39,683 nt of DNA from Psychrobacter sp. I-STPA10 (GCF_021012795.1 NZ_VFYU01000023.1:1-39683), one strand, 5' to 3'; positions 1 through 9,307 are shown, counted from the first letter of the stretch. Notes: generated by a model from the sequence alone, not told the origin. Made by a program: numbers and translations.

Positions 1-50
1 GTATGGGAGGGGTCATATATGATTTTATAAAATAAAGTTGAGAGTGGGGT
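1..50. repeat. partial copy of a GA/CT-rich intergenic repeat
   Basis: The segment carries GGGAGGGGTC at 5-14 and GTTGAGAGTGGGGT at 37-50. Both motifs recur, the first in reverse complement, in the intergenic block at 23859-23952 (GACCCCTCCC and GTTGAGAGTGAGGT). I infer that it is a short or truncated relative of that block. The copy may continue outside the window, so its limits are unknown. Confidence 0.35.
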
Positions 51-71
51 ATACTAATATCATTAGTATAC
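49..71. repeat. perfect 10-bp inverted repeat downstream of gspM
   Basis: GTATACTAAT, a 3-base spacer and ATTAGTATAC form a perfect inverted repeat about 28 bases past the gspM stop. It is AT-rich and has no T-tract after the stem on the minus strand, so it is a poor classical terminator. It could be a 3'-end stabilising hairpin or a protein-binding site. Confidence 0.5.
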
Positions 72-98
72 AAACAAATGCAAGATAAAAAATATAAA

Positions 99-674
99 TT
101 AACGACTAGCGGTTACTTGTACTTGAATCATTCTATCAGCAGGATTTTGCTGTATATTTAAACGTGACAGTGTCAAACCTTGCTGCACCAATGCATCTAG
201 CGCATTACTGACCACCGCTTGATTATCGTGGGTAAAACTTAACTGCACACCTTCTCCAACTGCCAGTACTTGTGCATTGGCAATGCCTGATTGTCCCAGT
301 AGTTGATTGACGGTAACATCTAAGCTTTGATTTGCTTCTTCTGCATTCACATTGCTATTAATATTGGCAGCTTGTCCACGCAACCAAAAATAATCACTCA
401 CCGCATCTTGGTAAGCTTGTTGCTGATCTTTGGCTGCACGGTTAATCTCATAACCCCCATAGCCACCAAGCAATGCCAATAAAAATAATCCCAATAAAAT
501 CAATGCCCACTGATCACGAGTAGACAATGCTTGCCAGCGTTGCTGCACCGGCGCAAGACTTTTTTGCCATTTTGCACCCAATCCAGTAGACCTACCTGCT
601 TTGGAAATAGTAGCTGAGGCAGAGCCAGTCGAAAACTTTTTCTTACGCAATGCAGGCATTGACAGTTTTTTCAT
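99..674 (-). CDS. gspM: type II secretion system inner-membrane protein GspM
   Basis: The 191-residue protein has a basic cytoplasmic N-terminus, one membrane segment at about residues 56-74 and a small periplasmic domain. This is the GspM layout, although the N-terminal arm is somewhat long for the family. In the family GspM stabilises GspL and links it to the pseudopilus assembly platform. The gene lies 81 bases after gspL on the same strand, in the usual L-then-M order. No strong ribosome-binding site precedes the chosen ATG. GspM sequences diverge strongly, so the call rests on topology plus the gspL neighbour. The other gsp genes are not in this window. Confidence 0.8.
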   Translation of the reverse strand: MKKLSMPALRKKKFSTGSASATISKAGRSTGLGAKWQKSLAPVQQRWQALSTRDQWALILLGLFLLALLGGYGGYEINRAAKDQQQAYQDAVSDYFWLRGQAANINSNVNAEEANQSLDVTVNQLLGQSGIANAQVLAVGEGVQLSFTHDNQAVVSNALDALVQQGLTLSRLNIQQNPADRMIQVQVTASR

Positions 675-755
675 AAAAAGACCACGTAAAGGAAATTAAA
701 AAACCATAACCAGCGTTATTAATATGGTATGTAACAATCTAACTTAGGAGTCATA

Positions 756-2093
756 TTAAGAGTTATTAGTAGTTAAATCTTCACTACCAGTAGATGAGGA
801 TAGCGGTAGCGTCAGCTCTCCCACTAAACCACCATTCGTCTGTGGTACGACACTACCAAGATTTGCATGAATGCCTTGTTGTGTCAAGCCACTGACCAGT
901 TGGTCTAAGCCTTCACGCTGCTCACTAAATACGCTCAAATGAATGGCAGTATCATCCCAAGTTAAAGACTGTGCCACCAAATCAGATTGCTGCAATAATG
1001 GAGCCACTCGGCTCAATACCCCTAGCTGAGACGTATCTGTCGATTGCGCTGGTATCAGCTTAGGCTTCACTTGTGCCATCAAGGTGGTACGCTCGTTTAA
1101 CCCTTCATCACCAAACCAATAGGCATATTGCTCCGCTGTGGCAAGTTTAGTGATAGTTTCAGCTTGCTGATATTGATACCACTGCAACGCATCAGCACTG
1201 ATCTGTAATGCCCATGCGACTAATGCCACCATTAGGGTTGTTTTAAGATAAGGCGACAGTTTACTCTCACTACTTTTTGGCACCATATTTAGTGGGTGAC
1301 GTTCAGGATAAGTAATGGGTAATAATGCCTCAGTAGAGACATTAATCAATGCCCCTGTATGTTGCAAAATAGAGACAATATCATCGTTGCTAGTGGTTAT
1401 TTCAACTGCTGGGGCAGCTGCCTGATGCACGGGCTCACTTAATGAGTTGAATGAGTCAGCATCACCTGTATGCAGGGAAGTATAATTGATATCACTTAAA
1501 TCTTGAAAATGCGGTAAACACTGCGTTGTGGTCAACAGTTTAATCTCATCTAAAGAGGCAATACCATCAAGCTGTGCTGCCAACGATGGCATATAGCTTA
1601 CGCCCATGCCCGCTGCTTCTGAGGTACGCATAAGTGTCGTATCTTCATCATAATAGATGACTACCTGACTACCCAAGCGTGCCTCAGGTACTGGCAATAA
1701 AACAAAATCTGGCAAAATAACTTGTACCACAAAATCTGCCAAACCAGCACTTTGCTGCCATTGCTCTATTTGTGCACCTGCCAGCGCATACAAATAATGC
1801 TGATCGGCCAAGCTCAACGACTTAACTTGCAGTTGTTCGACAGGGGTCAAAGACACATCTTCAAATAAATACTGCTGCCCTGCACTACCAAGCTGCTTAA
1901 GCTGTGCGCTACTTAATTCAGATGCTATGCTCAATACAGCCTGTGTCGGTACATACAGACACAAATTTTTATCACTACTTTGAGCACGCATTGCTTGCCA
2001 GTCACTCAGCCACTGCCAAGTTTTTTGCTGTGCATCCCAAAGCCGTAGCATATTATCTTGCTGCGGTTGCCTGCTTAGCCAAACGTGTTGCAC
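756..2093 (-). CDS. gspL: type II secretion system protein GspL
   Basis: The 445-residue protein has a large cytoplasmic actin-like domain (about residues 1-265), one membrane segment near residues 284-302 and a C-terminal periplasmic ferredoxin-like domain. This is the GspL plan. In the family the cytoplasmic part binds the ATPase GspE and couples ATP hydrolysis to pseudopilus assembly. The start is not ATG: a TTG (2094-2096) and a GTG (2091-2093) are adjacent. The AAGGA upstream lies 8 bases from the GTG and 5 from the TTG, so I chose GTG. gspM follows on the same strand, probably in one transcript. Confidence 0.85.
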   Translation of the reverse strand: MQHVWLSRQPQQDNMLRLWDAQQKTWQWLSDWQAMRAQSSDKNLCLYVPTQAVLSIASELSSAQLKQLGSAGQQYLFEDVSLTPVEQLQVKSLSLADQHYLYALAGAQIEQWQQSAGLADFVVQVILPDFVLLPVPEARLGSQVVIYYDEDTTLMRTSEAAGMGVSYMPSLAAQLDGIASLDEIKLLTTTQCLPHFQDLSDINYTSLHTGDADSFNSLSEPVHQAAAPAVEITTSNDDIVSILQHTGALINVSTEALLPITYPERHPLNMVPKSSESKLSPYLKTTLMVALVAWALQISADALQWYQYQQAETITKLATAEQYAYWFGDEGLNERTTLMAQVKPKLIPAQSTDTSQLGVLSRVAPLLQQSDLVAQSLTWDDTAIHLSVFSEQREGLDQLVSGLTQQGIHANLGSVVPQTNGGLVGELTLPLSSSTGSEDLTTNNS

Positions 2094-2226
2094 CAAATCA
2101 ATCCTTAAAATAAATACTGTTTATTTGTTATAAATTTATCTTGTCATTTATAATGCTGTACTCTACATTAATTTCACTGATTATTAAACTGCTTGTCACC
2201 TTACGCTTTTTACCAGTTTCAGGCTA

Positions 2227-2682
2227 TTAAGGCTGCTTTGGTACAAAACGGTCAATCTCATCACCCATATCAGCGGCAATGAATGGCATATCAAATACCC
2301 GCGCTTCAGCCAGCGCATAAGACTCAGGCGTACTGCCTGTCACTAATGCGGCAAGTTTTGCGACTATTGGCATGTGACACACCACCAAAACACACTCACC
2401 TTGCACATCTGCTAAGTTATTTAGCGCACTCATGGCATCATCTGCTGGCGTAATATCAGCATGAACACTCACTTCTATATCAGGTGCAAGCTGCGTAAAC
2501 GCTGTCAATGTCTGTTGCGCCCTATCATAAGGACTGACCACAAACATACTTGGCTGATATTTATCCATGATATATTGTGCCGTTTGCTCGGCTTGCTGGT
2601 ATCCAAACTCGGTTAATTGACGGGTATTATCAGAGGCTTGATAAGCTTCTGCTTGTCCATGACGCATTAATATTAGTTTCAT
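2227..2682 (-). CDS. sixA: phosphohistidine phosphatase SixA
   Basis: This compact histidine phosphatase of 151 residues fits SixA. The Arg-His-Gly signature is at residues 7-9 with the nucleophilic His8, there is a second Arg near residue 54 (SPYDRAQQT), and a second active-site His lies at about 103 (CHMP). In E. coli SixA dephosphorylates phosphohistidine proteins of the nitrogen phosphotransferase and phosphorelay type. The local substrate is unknown. The gene sits between gpsA and gspL on the same strand, 94 bases after gpsA, so co-transcription with gpsA is possible. Confidence 0.85.
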   Translation of the reverse strand: MKLILMRHGQAEAYQASDNTRQLTEFGYQQAEQTAQYIMDKYQPSMFVVSPYDRAQQTLTAFTQLAPDIEVSVHADITPADDAMSALNNLADVQGECVLVVCHMPIVAKLAALVTGSTPESYALAEARVFDMPFIAADMGDEIDRFVPKQP

Positions 2683-2733
2683 TATCGTTGTTATCCATTT
2701 TTTTAAACTTCGTTTTTTAACATCTACATTTTT

Positions 2734-2761
2734 GCTTTAAGCTCTTAGTTTTAAGCTCTTA
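2734..2761. repeat. tandem duplication, 14-bp period, between gpsA and sixA
   Basis: Two abutting 14-base units at 2734-2747 and 2748-2761, centred on TTTAAGCTCTTA, differ at one position. They lie in the leader region of sixA. Confidence 0.75.
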
Positions 2762-2776
2762 TTAGCTGCTAATTAA

Positions 2777-4150
2777 CTATATTGGTTTGTCACTTGACGC
2801 AGCTTGTATCTGAGCATTCAGCTCGGCATTGGTATGTTCATGTGGCATCACAAACTCCACATCACTACGAAAGCCTGTTTCCATTAAATTTAGCGCAACA
2901 CCAAGTGCCACTTGATCCTCAAATATCACCGCATGTAGGGCATGGGTAATGGGCATATAGATGCCCTCCTTACTCGCTTTTTCATGCACTTGCTGAATGG
3001 TATTCACCCCTTCTGCCGTCTGCCCCAACTTTTTAATGGCTGCTTCTAATGACATACCTTTACCGAGCATATTACCAATACGATAATTACGGCTAAGCTC
3101 TGAGCTACAAGTGGCATACAAATCCCCCACACCTGCTAAGCCCAAAAATGTCAAAGGATTCGCCCCTTCAGCCGTGCCAAAACGACTCATCTCTGCCAGT
3201 GCACGAGTTAATAACATGGCTTTGGTATTTTCACCCACATCATAAGCGGCTGCCATACCCATGGCAATGGCATAAATATTTTTTAATGCCCCACCAAGCT
3301 CGACACCACGCACATCATCACTGGCAAACACACGAAAAAATGCACTGTGCAGTGCAGCTTGTACTGCATGCCGTAGCGGCTCTGATTCACTGGCAATCAC
3401 CGATGCTGAAGGCATATTTTTCATGATTTCTTTGGCCAGATTGGGGCCTGACAGCACTCCAAAATTCACCTCGGGTAGCTCTTCGGTGATGATATCACTC
3501 ATCATGGCAAAAGTATCTTTCTCCATACCTTTGGTTAATGAAATCACGCTATGACCTGTAATGAGAGGAGCAATTTGTTGCAATATGTCTCTAAAGGCAG
3601 AACTAGGGACTGCCACAAAGATTAAATCCTTATCACGGATTGCGGCGGTTAAATCATGGGTAAATTTTAAGCGCTCATCTAATGGGTGATCGGGCAAATA
3701 CTTTTTATTAACACGGGTTTTTTGTAATGACTTCACAGTACGTTTATTACGTACCCAAAGCGTCGAATCGCAACCATTTTTGGCTGCCAAATTTGCCATG
3801 GCAGTGCCAAAGCTACCGCCACCCAAAAACACCAAACGCAGTGGTGTTTGATTTGCAGACGTTTGTGCTGATGCGCCATTTATAGAGGTTTTATCAGATT
3901 TATCACGGTTTTTATTCAAAATTGACGCTTTTTCCATAATACTGGAGAATAAACTGCTGGATTGGTCTTTATCCTTTGCACTTTTAATATCTTGGTTATC
4001 ATCTACTTTATTTTTATTATCACTGTTAGTATTAGTTTTTGTGCCTTTCTTATCCGTCTTTACGGCTGCGCTACTGTCGTTTTTAGCAGAATCACTATCA
4101 GCACTGGCTTCACCATTTGGTTTACGCAGGGAAGGTTTTGGCAGTTTCAT
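2777..4150 (-). CDS. gpsA: glycerol-3-phosphate dehydrogenase [NAD(P)+] with N-terminal extension
   Basis: GpsA reduces dihydroxyacetone phosphate to sn-glycerol-3-phosphate, the first step of phospholipid synthesis. The dinucleotide-binding GGGSFGTA lies at about residues 110-117, SLTKGME with its lysine at about 207, and the catalytic-type lysine in GGALKNIY at about 290. The usual GpsA length is near 330-340. This protein has 457 residues because about 100 residues of Lys/Ser/Asn/Asp-rich, probably disordered sequence precede the Rossmann fold. I chose the ATG at 4148-4150, which has AGGA 8 bases upstream. An in-frame ATG 24 codons earlier lacks such a site. The function is secure; the role of the extension is unknown. 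Confidence 0.93.
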   Translation of the reverse strand: MKLPKPSLRKPNGEASADSDSAKNDSSAAVKTDKKGTKTNTNSDNKNKVDDNQDIKSAKDKDQSSSLFSSIMEKASILNKNRDKSDKTSINGASAQTSANQTPLRLVFLGGGSFGTAMANLAAKNGCDSTLWVRNKRTVKSLQKTRVNKKYLPDHPLDERLKFTHDLTAAIRDKDLIFVAVPSSAFRDILQQIAPLITGHSVISLTKGMEKDTFAMMSDIITEELPEVNFGVLSGPNLAKEIMKNMPSASVIASESEPLRHAVQAALHSAFFRVFASDDVRGVELGGALKNIYAIAMGMAAAYDVGENTKAMLLTRALAEMSRFGTAEGANPLTFLGLAGVGDLYATCSSELSRNYRIGNMLGKGMSLEAAIKKLGQTAEGVNTIQQVHEKASKEGIYMPITHALHAVIFEDQVALGVALNLMETGFRSDVEFVMPHEHTNAELNAQIQAASSDKPI

Positions 4151-4351
4151 GCGCTGTATCCTATATGATCTATATTCATTATTATCTATGATGAGTAAGG
4201 CAGCCAAAACATCAGCAATCACTACCCTAGTTGATTTGGTTAACTGGTTGGCTTGGTTAACTAATTAACTAAGCAAAGCACCTTTTTAAACTTAAACAAT
4301 GACTTTAAATAATCACTACAAAACGTCTGATTTAATATATATCTTAAGCTG

Positions 4352-4999
4352 TTATTCTTCAAAACGCAGCACAGACTCAACCTCTAACGGGTCACGCTGA
4401 GGAAAATCACAACTGCTGCTGCCAGTATAAACAAAAGCGGTGACATAATCATCTGCACCCACACCAAAATAAGCCTTTACTATGGGTTCATTTGCCAATA
4501 AGCCTGTACGCCATACGGTGCTAAATCCTTGTGCTTTTAGAGCCAATATTAAATTTTGTACCGCAGCACCAGCACTGAGTAATTGCTCAAATTCTGGTAC
4601 TTTTTCATGCTGCTGCATCTTTGTTACCACAGTAATAATAACCGGTGCACGCAAAGGCATATTATAGGTTTTTTGACGCTCTTTATCACTGAGTATCTCA
4701 CCTGCTTCTAACGCCTTGTCTTCTGCGGCGGCTAATAGCGCTTTACCAAGCTGATGACGGGCATTACCTTGAGTCACAATAAAACGCCACGGCTGCAATT
4801 TTTTGTGATCAGGCGCAGTCATGGCACAAGTGACTGCCTGCTTAATTTGCGCCTGTGTTGGTGCAGGAATATTTAAGTTACCAATGCTGCGTCGAGATTT
4901 TATCCAGTTAATAATCTGTTCATCACTCACGTTTGCATTTTGTTGTAACGTTTCCTCATCGCTAGATGTTGTTGTAGCTGCGGTCGATTCTGCTTGCAT
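4352..4999 (-). CDS. YdjA-like FMN-dependent nitroreductase
   Basis: The 215-residue nitroreductase-fold protein belongs to the YdjA branch. An SRRSIG segment near residues 35-40 starts the domain, followed by TAPDHKKLQPWRF, characteristic of YdjA-type FMN proteins. Family members use NAD(P)H to reduce nitro compounds or quinones; the physiological substrate is not known. The start is supported by AGAGG 6 bases upstream of the ATG. The first 25 or so residues (Thr/Ser/Glu-rich) extend beyond the usual length of about 183. The gene is downstream of zapE on the same strand and is separated from it by a long palindrome. Confidence 0.85.
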   Translation of the reverse strand: MQAESTAATTTSSDEETLQQNANVSDEQIINWIKSRRSIGNLNIPAPTQAQIKQAVTCAMTAPDHKKLQPWRFIVTQGNARHQLGKALLAAAEDKALEAGEILSDKERQKTYNMPLRAPVIITVVTKMQQHEKVPEFEQLLSAGAAVQNLILALKAQGFSTVWRTGLLANEPIVKAYFGVGADDYVTAFVYTGSSSCDFPQRDPLEVESVLRFEE

Positions 5000-5036
5000 G
5001 CTTACCTCTTATTGTATTTTATTATGTATCAGTTGT

Positions 5037-5074
5037 ATTACTATTGATATTAAATTATTAATATCAATAGTAAT
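5037..5074. repeat. perfect 17-bp palindrome with 4-base loop
   Basis: Two 17-base arms (ATTACTATTGATATTAA and its exact complement) enclose ATTA, 16 bases beyond the zapE stop and 38 bases before the nitroreductase start. It is almost pure AT and lacks a T-run on the minus strand. It may act as a weak terminator, an mRNA processing or stability hairpin, or an operator for the nitroreductase gene. Confidence 0.75.
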
Positions 5075-5089
5075 CTCAAACAACTCTTA

Positions 5090-6190
5090 TCAATTGCCCT
5101 CATCAAGACGATGCTCAAGGGTCAAATAATCCTCAGACTGCATCTCAAGTAAGCGAGAACGGGTACGCTCAATCTCAAATGCTAATTTCTCACCTTGATA
5201 CAAATCTATAATGCTTTGCTCTGCTCGAACCAACAGTTTGACACGGCGATCATAAAATTCATCAACTAAATAAATAAAGCGTCTGGTCGGATCACGGATA
5301 TCATCATTTAAAAACGGTACATTATCCACCAAAACGGTGCTAAAACGATTGGCAATTTCGATAAAGTCTGAAGCAGAACGTGGCTCCATACATAACTGAC
5401 GGAACTCACAATATAAAATGGTTTCAGTACGCGCATTGATGGCAATATTGCGCCCATTGACTTCTATCGGCTCTTTATAAACGCTTTGACCATTGGCAAG
5501 CTCTGTAAAGCGGTTTGCCAACCAATGATGATTTTCTTTGGTTAATGGTGATTTATACAGCTCTGCTTGCTGTAATACCCGCAAGCGGTAATCAATACCA
5601 GCATCAATATTCATCACTTGAGTATGCGCTTTGACTTCTTTGATGGCTGGCAAAAATCTGTCTCGATGCAAACCATCTTTGTATAACCCATCAGGTGCAA
5701 TGTTAGAGGTCGCCACCAAAGTAATACCACGCTCAAATAGCATGGTGAATAAATCACCCAAAATCATCGCATCTGAGACATTGGAGACAAAAAACTCATC
5801 AAAACAAATCACAATCGCTTCTTCATGAATGATATCAGCGACTTTTTGCAGTGGATCTGACTGACCTTGTAGCCCATTTAACTCATGATGCACCCGTTTC
5901 ATAAAGTGGTGAAAGTGCATACGCATCTTGCGAGAGATACTCAAAGAATCATAGAACATATCCATCATCCATGTCTTCCCACGCCCCACACCGCCCCACA
6001 TATAAAGCCCTTTAGGCGGCTTTGGGTCAGACTTTAAAAAGCTAAAAAAGCCCTTTTTTTCTTGCGCATTATTTTGTAGTTGTTGATAAATCTGATCCAA
6101 ATAGCTCATCGCTTGATATTGCTGCTCATCACGAGTGAACTCGTCAGAGTTAATGGCTTGCTCATAGCGTTGTAAAGGGGATAAATTCAT
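5090..6190 (-). CDS. zapE: cell division protein ZapE (AFG1-like ATPase)
   Basis: The 366-residue AFG1/ZapE family ATPase has Walker A GGVGRGKT at residues 66-73 and Walker B ICFDEF near 128-133. The length is normal. In E. coli ZapE binds FtsZ in an ATP-dependent way and acts on the Z-ring under stress; it is cytoplasmic and inner-membrane associated. The ribosome-binding site before the chosen ATG is weak. A duplicated 14-base unit lies in the leader just upstream. The family assignment is firm. Confidence 0.92.
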   Translation of the reverse strand: MNLSPLQRYEQAINSDEFTRDEQQYQAMSYLDQIYQQLQNNAQEKKGFFSFLKSDPKPPKGLYMWGGVGRGKTWMMDMFYDSLSISRKMRMHFHHFMKRVHHELNGLQGQSDPLQKVADIIHEEAIVICFDEFFVSNVSDAMILGDLFTMLFERGITLVATSNIAPDGLYKDGLHRDRFLPAIKEVKAHTQVMNIDAGIDYRLRVLQQAELYKSPLTKENHHWLANRFTELANGQSVYKEPIEVNGRNIAINARTETILYCEFRQLCMEPRSASDFIEIANRFSTVLVDNVPFLNDDIRDPTRRFIYLVDEFYDRRVKLLVRAEQSIIDLYQGEKLAFEIERTRSRLLEMQSEDYLTLEHRLDEGN

Positions 6191-6201
6191 GCCTATATCT
6201 C

Positions 6202-6229
6202 AATGTCTCAAAGTAAATGTCTCAAAGTG
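6202..6229. repeat. tandem duplication, 14-bp period, upstream of zapE
   Basis: AATGTCTCAAAGTA (6202-6215) is followed immediately by AATGTCTCAAAGTG (6216-6229). A partial third unit (AATGATATCAA) follows. The array lies in the zapE leader. Confidence 0.8.
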
Positions 6230-6323
6230 AATGATATCAATAAAAGTGATCGTAATTAAAAGTATATCAATAAAAAATACCTATCAAAGTATAAAAGCTG
6301 CGTCTATAACCGTGCTATTTTGA

Positions 6324-6995
6324 CTATTTTTTGATTTTGGGTAAGGCATATTCAGTCAATAATTGCTTTAGCTCACCCAGCTGTCCATGAAAAAAGTGCC
6401 CTGCGCCTGATACAACCTGATAGTCAATCTGCATGCGCTTGGCAAAGCTTAACATACTATCTGGATTAATGACGTCATCAGCGTCACCAAATATTTGCAA
6501 TGTTTTTTGTGTCGGCAAACTTAAATCACTGATATCATTACGCTCAACAGAGGGGGCAATCAACACTACCTTAGCAATTTCAACGGCTTCAAGTCCCCAG
6601 ACATGCGCTGACAACAGCAGTTGCTCAGCCACTCGCGCTGTGACATAACCACCAAATGAAAAACCACCCAACCAAACTTTTCGGGCTGTGGTTTGTGTCA
6701 TTACCCATTGCAAAACTGCCATGGCATCATCGACCTCACCCACACCATAGTCATGCTCACCTGTTGATTTTCCCACACCACGAAAATTAAAACGTACCAC
6801 GTGCATGCCATTATCACGAGCAAAACGGTACATGGTGGTCACCACTTTATTGCTCATTGTTCCCTGAAACAAAGGGTTGGGGTGACACAATAAAGCCACT
6901 ATCGACGTATTGGCGTCATTTGCATCACCATTTTGCCATAAAGTATCTACTTCAAGCTCGCCTGCGGGGGCGGCTATACAAAACGTTTTACTCAT
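6324..6995 (-). CDS. alpha/beta hydrolase, COG2945 type
   Basis: The 223-residue cytoplasmic alpha/beta hydrolase has an oxyanion-type segment LLCHPNPLFQGTM near residues 35-47. The nucleophile elbow GFSFGG puts Ser at about 113, the acid is in FGDADDVI at about 171-174, and His is at about 200 in GAGHFFHG. No signal peptide is visible. The CHPNP...N segment and short length fit the COG2945 group of small hydrolases, whose substrates are mostly unknown. The intergenic space to zapE (133 bases) does not show clear operon coupling. Confidence 0.82.
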   Translation of the reverse strand: MSKTFCIAAPAGELEVDTLWQNGDANDANTSIVALLCHPNPLFQGTMSNKVVTTMYRFARDNGMHVVRFNFRGVGKSTGEHDYGVGEVDDAMAVLQWVMTQTTARKVWLGGFSFGGYVTARVAEQLLLSAHVWGLEAVEIAKVVLIAPSVERNDISDLSLPTQKTLQIFGDADDVINPDSMLSFAKRMQIDYQVVSGAGHFFHGQLGELKQLLTEYALPKIKK

Positions 6996-7361
6996 AAGGT
7001 TATTACACTCATTTCTTGTGGTTCTTGGGGTGACTTAACTTGTGGTTACTTGTATTTACTTTTGTTTGGGTCTGATTGTTTCTGTTATTGTTAATAATGC
7101 TAATATTGCTAATTTAACACCGATGGCTAATTATCCTAGCTATACGCCAGATTGCAAGTGATTTGTCTTGTGTTTATGTGTAAATTCTATACAAGTGTGC
7201 AATAAAAAACCAAGTATCATAAGCATCATAAAGTCAAGTTTACAAAACAAGTTACATAAGTGAAATATTACACACAATAAAAAGATAGACGTTAGCTGTA
7301 ACCATCCTATAATGAATGCGTATGTATTATTTATTTTAATCTTTATCTTTGAGGACATTTT
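6996..7361. other. divergent intergenic region, no gene seen
   Basis: These 366 bases separate the hydrolase (minus) from the lipoprotein (plus) and should hold both promoters. I see short repeats of ACTTGT and GTGGTT near 7020-7060 and otherwise AT-rich sequence. No RNA gene or convincing protein was recognised. Confidence 0.5.
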
Positions 7362-7736
7362 ATGCTAACCCATTCAAACAAACTATTAACTATAACTGCC
7401 ACAGCTTTGGTTACCATGCTCGGTTTGAGTGCATGTCAAAGTACACCAACCTCTCCTGTGATGCAGCGTGCCAATGCTACCTTTGATACCACAGGTATTG
7501 GCAAAACCAAAGTACAGGCACAACAAAATGCCTTAAATAGCGCAAAAAAAACTTGTGGTATGCGCCAACCAATCATACTAACCAATAATGTTGTCTATAA
7601 CGGAGTTTTGGACGAGCGTACTGGGCGCATGATTGATCAAGTCGGTACAGTCGTCGGTGCCGTATTGGGGGCAAAATCACCAGATTTATCTCGTGATGAC
7701 GACTATGAGTATAATATTAGTTTTCGTTGCCAGTAA
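7362..7736 (+). CDS. small lipoprotein of unknown function
   Basis: The 124-residue protein has a lipoprotein signal: a hydrophobic stretch at about residues 8-21 and lipobox LSAC with Cys25. It should be acylated and membrane-anchored. The mature part holds one Cys near the middle and one close to the C-terminus (FRC), which could pair. GAGGAC 7 bases upstream supports the ATG. It precedes xseA by 65 bases on the same strand, but no functional link is evident. I do not recognise a named family. Confidence 0.75.
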   Translation: MLTHSNKLLTITATALVTMLGLSACQSTPTSPVMQRANATFDTTGIGKTKVQAQQNALNSAKKTCGMRQPIILTNNVVYNGVLDERTGRMIDQVGTVVGAVLGAKSPDLSRDDDYEYNISFRCQ

Positions 7737-7801
7737 TATTAAAATATTAAATAGTATTAAATCTTAAAAACCCTCATCCAAGGACAACAGAGCAATAAAT
7801 C

Positions 7802-9307
7802 ATGGCAAAACCTAATCTTTCTGCGCTTGATACACTCAGTGATCCTTTTGATGAGACAATTGACCTGCCCTGTGAGCAAGATGACCTCGAAGGTGTGGTT
7901 TTACGCCTTAGCGACTATCTTAGTGCCACCGAACTGGTGATTAAACAGACATTTTCGCATCATGTCTGGGTAAAAGCTGAAATTCGTAATTTATCAACTA
8001 AGGGTGGACATTATTATTTTGAATTGGCAGAAAAGGATGACGCTGGCAAAATCATCGCCAGTTGCCGTGGCACATTATGGCGTTATAAGGCATCCCCTCT
8101 ACTGGCAAAATTTAAACGCAGTACGGGTATGGATCTTAGCCGAGACTTAACGGTATTAATTCAGGTCAATGCCAATTTTCATCCACAGTATGGCTTTTCT
8201 TTAAATGTTCATGACATCGATCCTAACTATACTTTAGGGGATTTGGCACGCCAATATGCTGCCATGTTAGAGCGACTAGCAGGTGAGGGCTTACTTGAGC
8301 AAAATAAAAAGCACCCTGCCCCATTTGATATTGAGCATGTGTTAGTCATTGCTCCAGAAAAAGCAGCAGGATTGGGTGATTTTCAAGCAGATGCCAATCG
8401 TCTGGCAGCCACGGAAGCGTGTCATTTTGATTATTATCATGCCACCTTTCAAGGTAATCATGCCCCTGCCGAGATTCGCCAAGCCATCACCACTGGCATG
8501 ATACAATTTAAAAAAACTCACAATAAGCTACCAGATTTGATGGTGATTATTCGCGGTGGTGGGGCAGTTGGTGATTTGGCTTATCTTAATGATTATGAAC
8601 TGGCTGCATTAGTCGCTGAACAGCCCATTCCTGTGTGGGTAGGGATTGGGCACGAGCGTGATCGGGTCATCTTAGATGAAGTGGCACACACCAGCTTTGA
8701 CACCCCATCAAAAGTCATTGCCGCCATCAGCAGCCATTTATTATCACTGATGCAGCGTACCCAAACTTATTGTGATCAGATTAAACAGATGAGCATCATG
8801 CAGCTATCACATAGCCTGCAAGCCTGTGATCAAGCATTTTACAACATCAAATCACAAAGCAGTCATTGCTTACGACTGTGGCAAAAAGATTGTGACAGCA
8901 GCATGCAAAGCATTACCCAACAAGCACAGTTTCAAATCAAACAGGCACAACAACAAACCACTGCACTGAGCCTGCAACTACAAAAAAATGCACAACACGA
9001 GCTTGTTTTAGCAAGACAACACACTCAACACAGCTACGCCCAAATTAAATATCACAGCCAGCAGCTCATTAACCATACAAAAAAAGAGCTTGCCCACTAC
9101 CAGCAGAGGATACTCATTCAACACCCTGCTCGATTGTTGCAACAAGGCTATGCCATCATCAAAGACACACAAACGCAAAATATCATTAGTAATGCCAAGC
9201 AACTAAATACAGCGCAAAGCATTACCATTAATATGCAAGATGGACAGGTCATGGCAACGGTTGACTGCGTACAACTTAAAGCTAATACCGACACGCCTGA
9301 TATATAA
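7802..9307 (+). CDS. xseA: exodeoxyribonuclease VII large subunit
   Basis: XseA is the catalytic subunit of exonuclease VII, which degrades single-stranded DNA to oligonucleotides. The 501-residue protein has an N-terminal OB-fold (about residues 35-140), the catalytic region with RGGG at 251-254 and GIGHERD at 281-287, then a long Gln/His-rich helical region (about 310-450) that fits the coiled-coil stalk binding XseB. The length is slightly above E. coli's. AGGA lies well upstream of the ATG, so spacing is not ideal. xseB follows 102 bases later on the same strand. Confidence 0.95.
   Translation: MAKPNLSALDTLSDPFDETIDLPCEQDDLEGVVLRLSDYLSATELVIKQTFSHHVWVKAEIRNLSTKGGHYYFELAEKDDAGKIIASCRGTLWRYKASPLLAKFKRSTGMDLSRDLTVLIQVNANFHPQYGFSLNVHDIDPNYTLGDLARQYAAMLERLAGEGLLEQNKKHPAPFDIEHVLVIAPEKAAGLGDFQADANRLAATEACHFDYYHATFQGNHAPAEIRQAITTGMIQFKKTHNKLPDLMVIIRGGGAVGDLAYLNDYELAALVAEQPIPVWVGIGHERDRVILDEVAHTSFDTPSKVIAAISSHLLSLMQRTQTYCDQIKQMSIMQLSHSLQACDQAFYNIKSQSSHCLRLWQKDCDSSMQSITQQAQFQIKQAQQQTTALSLQLQKNAQHELVLARQHTQHSYAQIKYHSQQLINHTKKELAHYQQRILIQHPARLLQQGYAIIKDTQTQNIISNAKQLNTAQSITINMQDGQVMATVDCVQLKANTDTPDI

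Noticed and set aside
7140..7358. 72-codon minus-strand open frame upstream of the small lipoprotein gene
   Set aside because: It fills the divergent promoter region, has low-complexity hydrophobic sequence from AT-rich DNA, and covers the ribosome-binding site of the real plus-strand gene.
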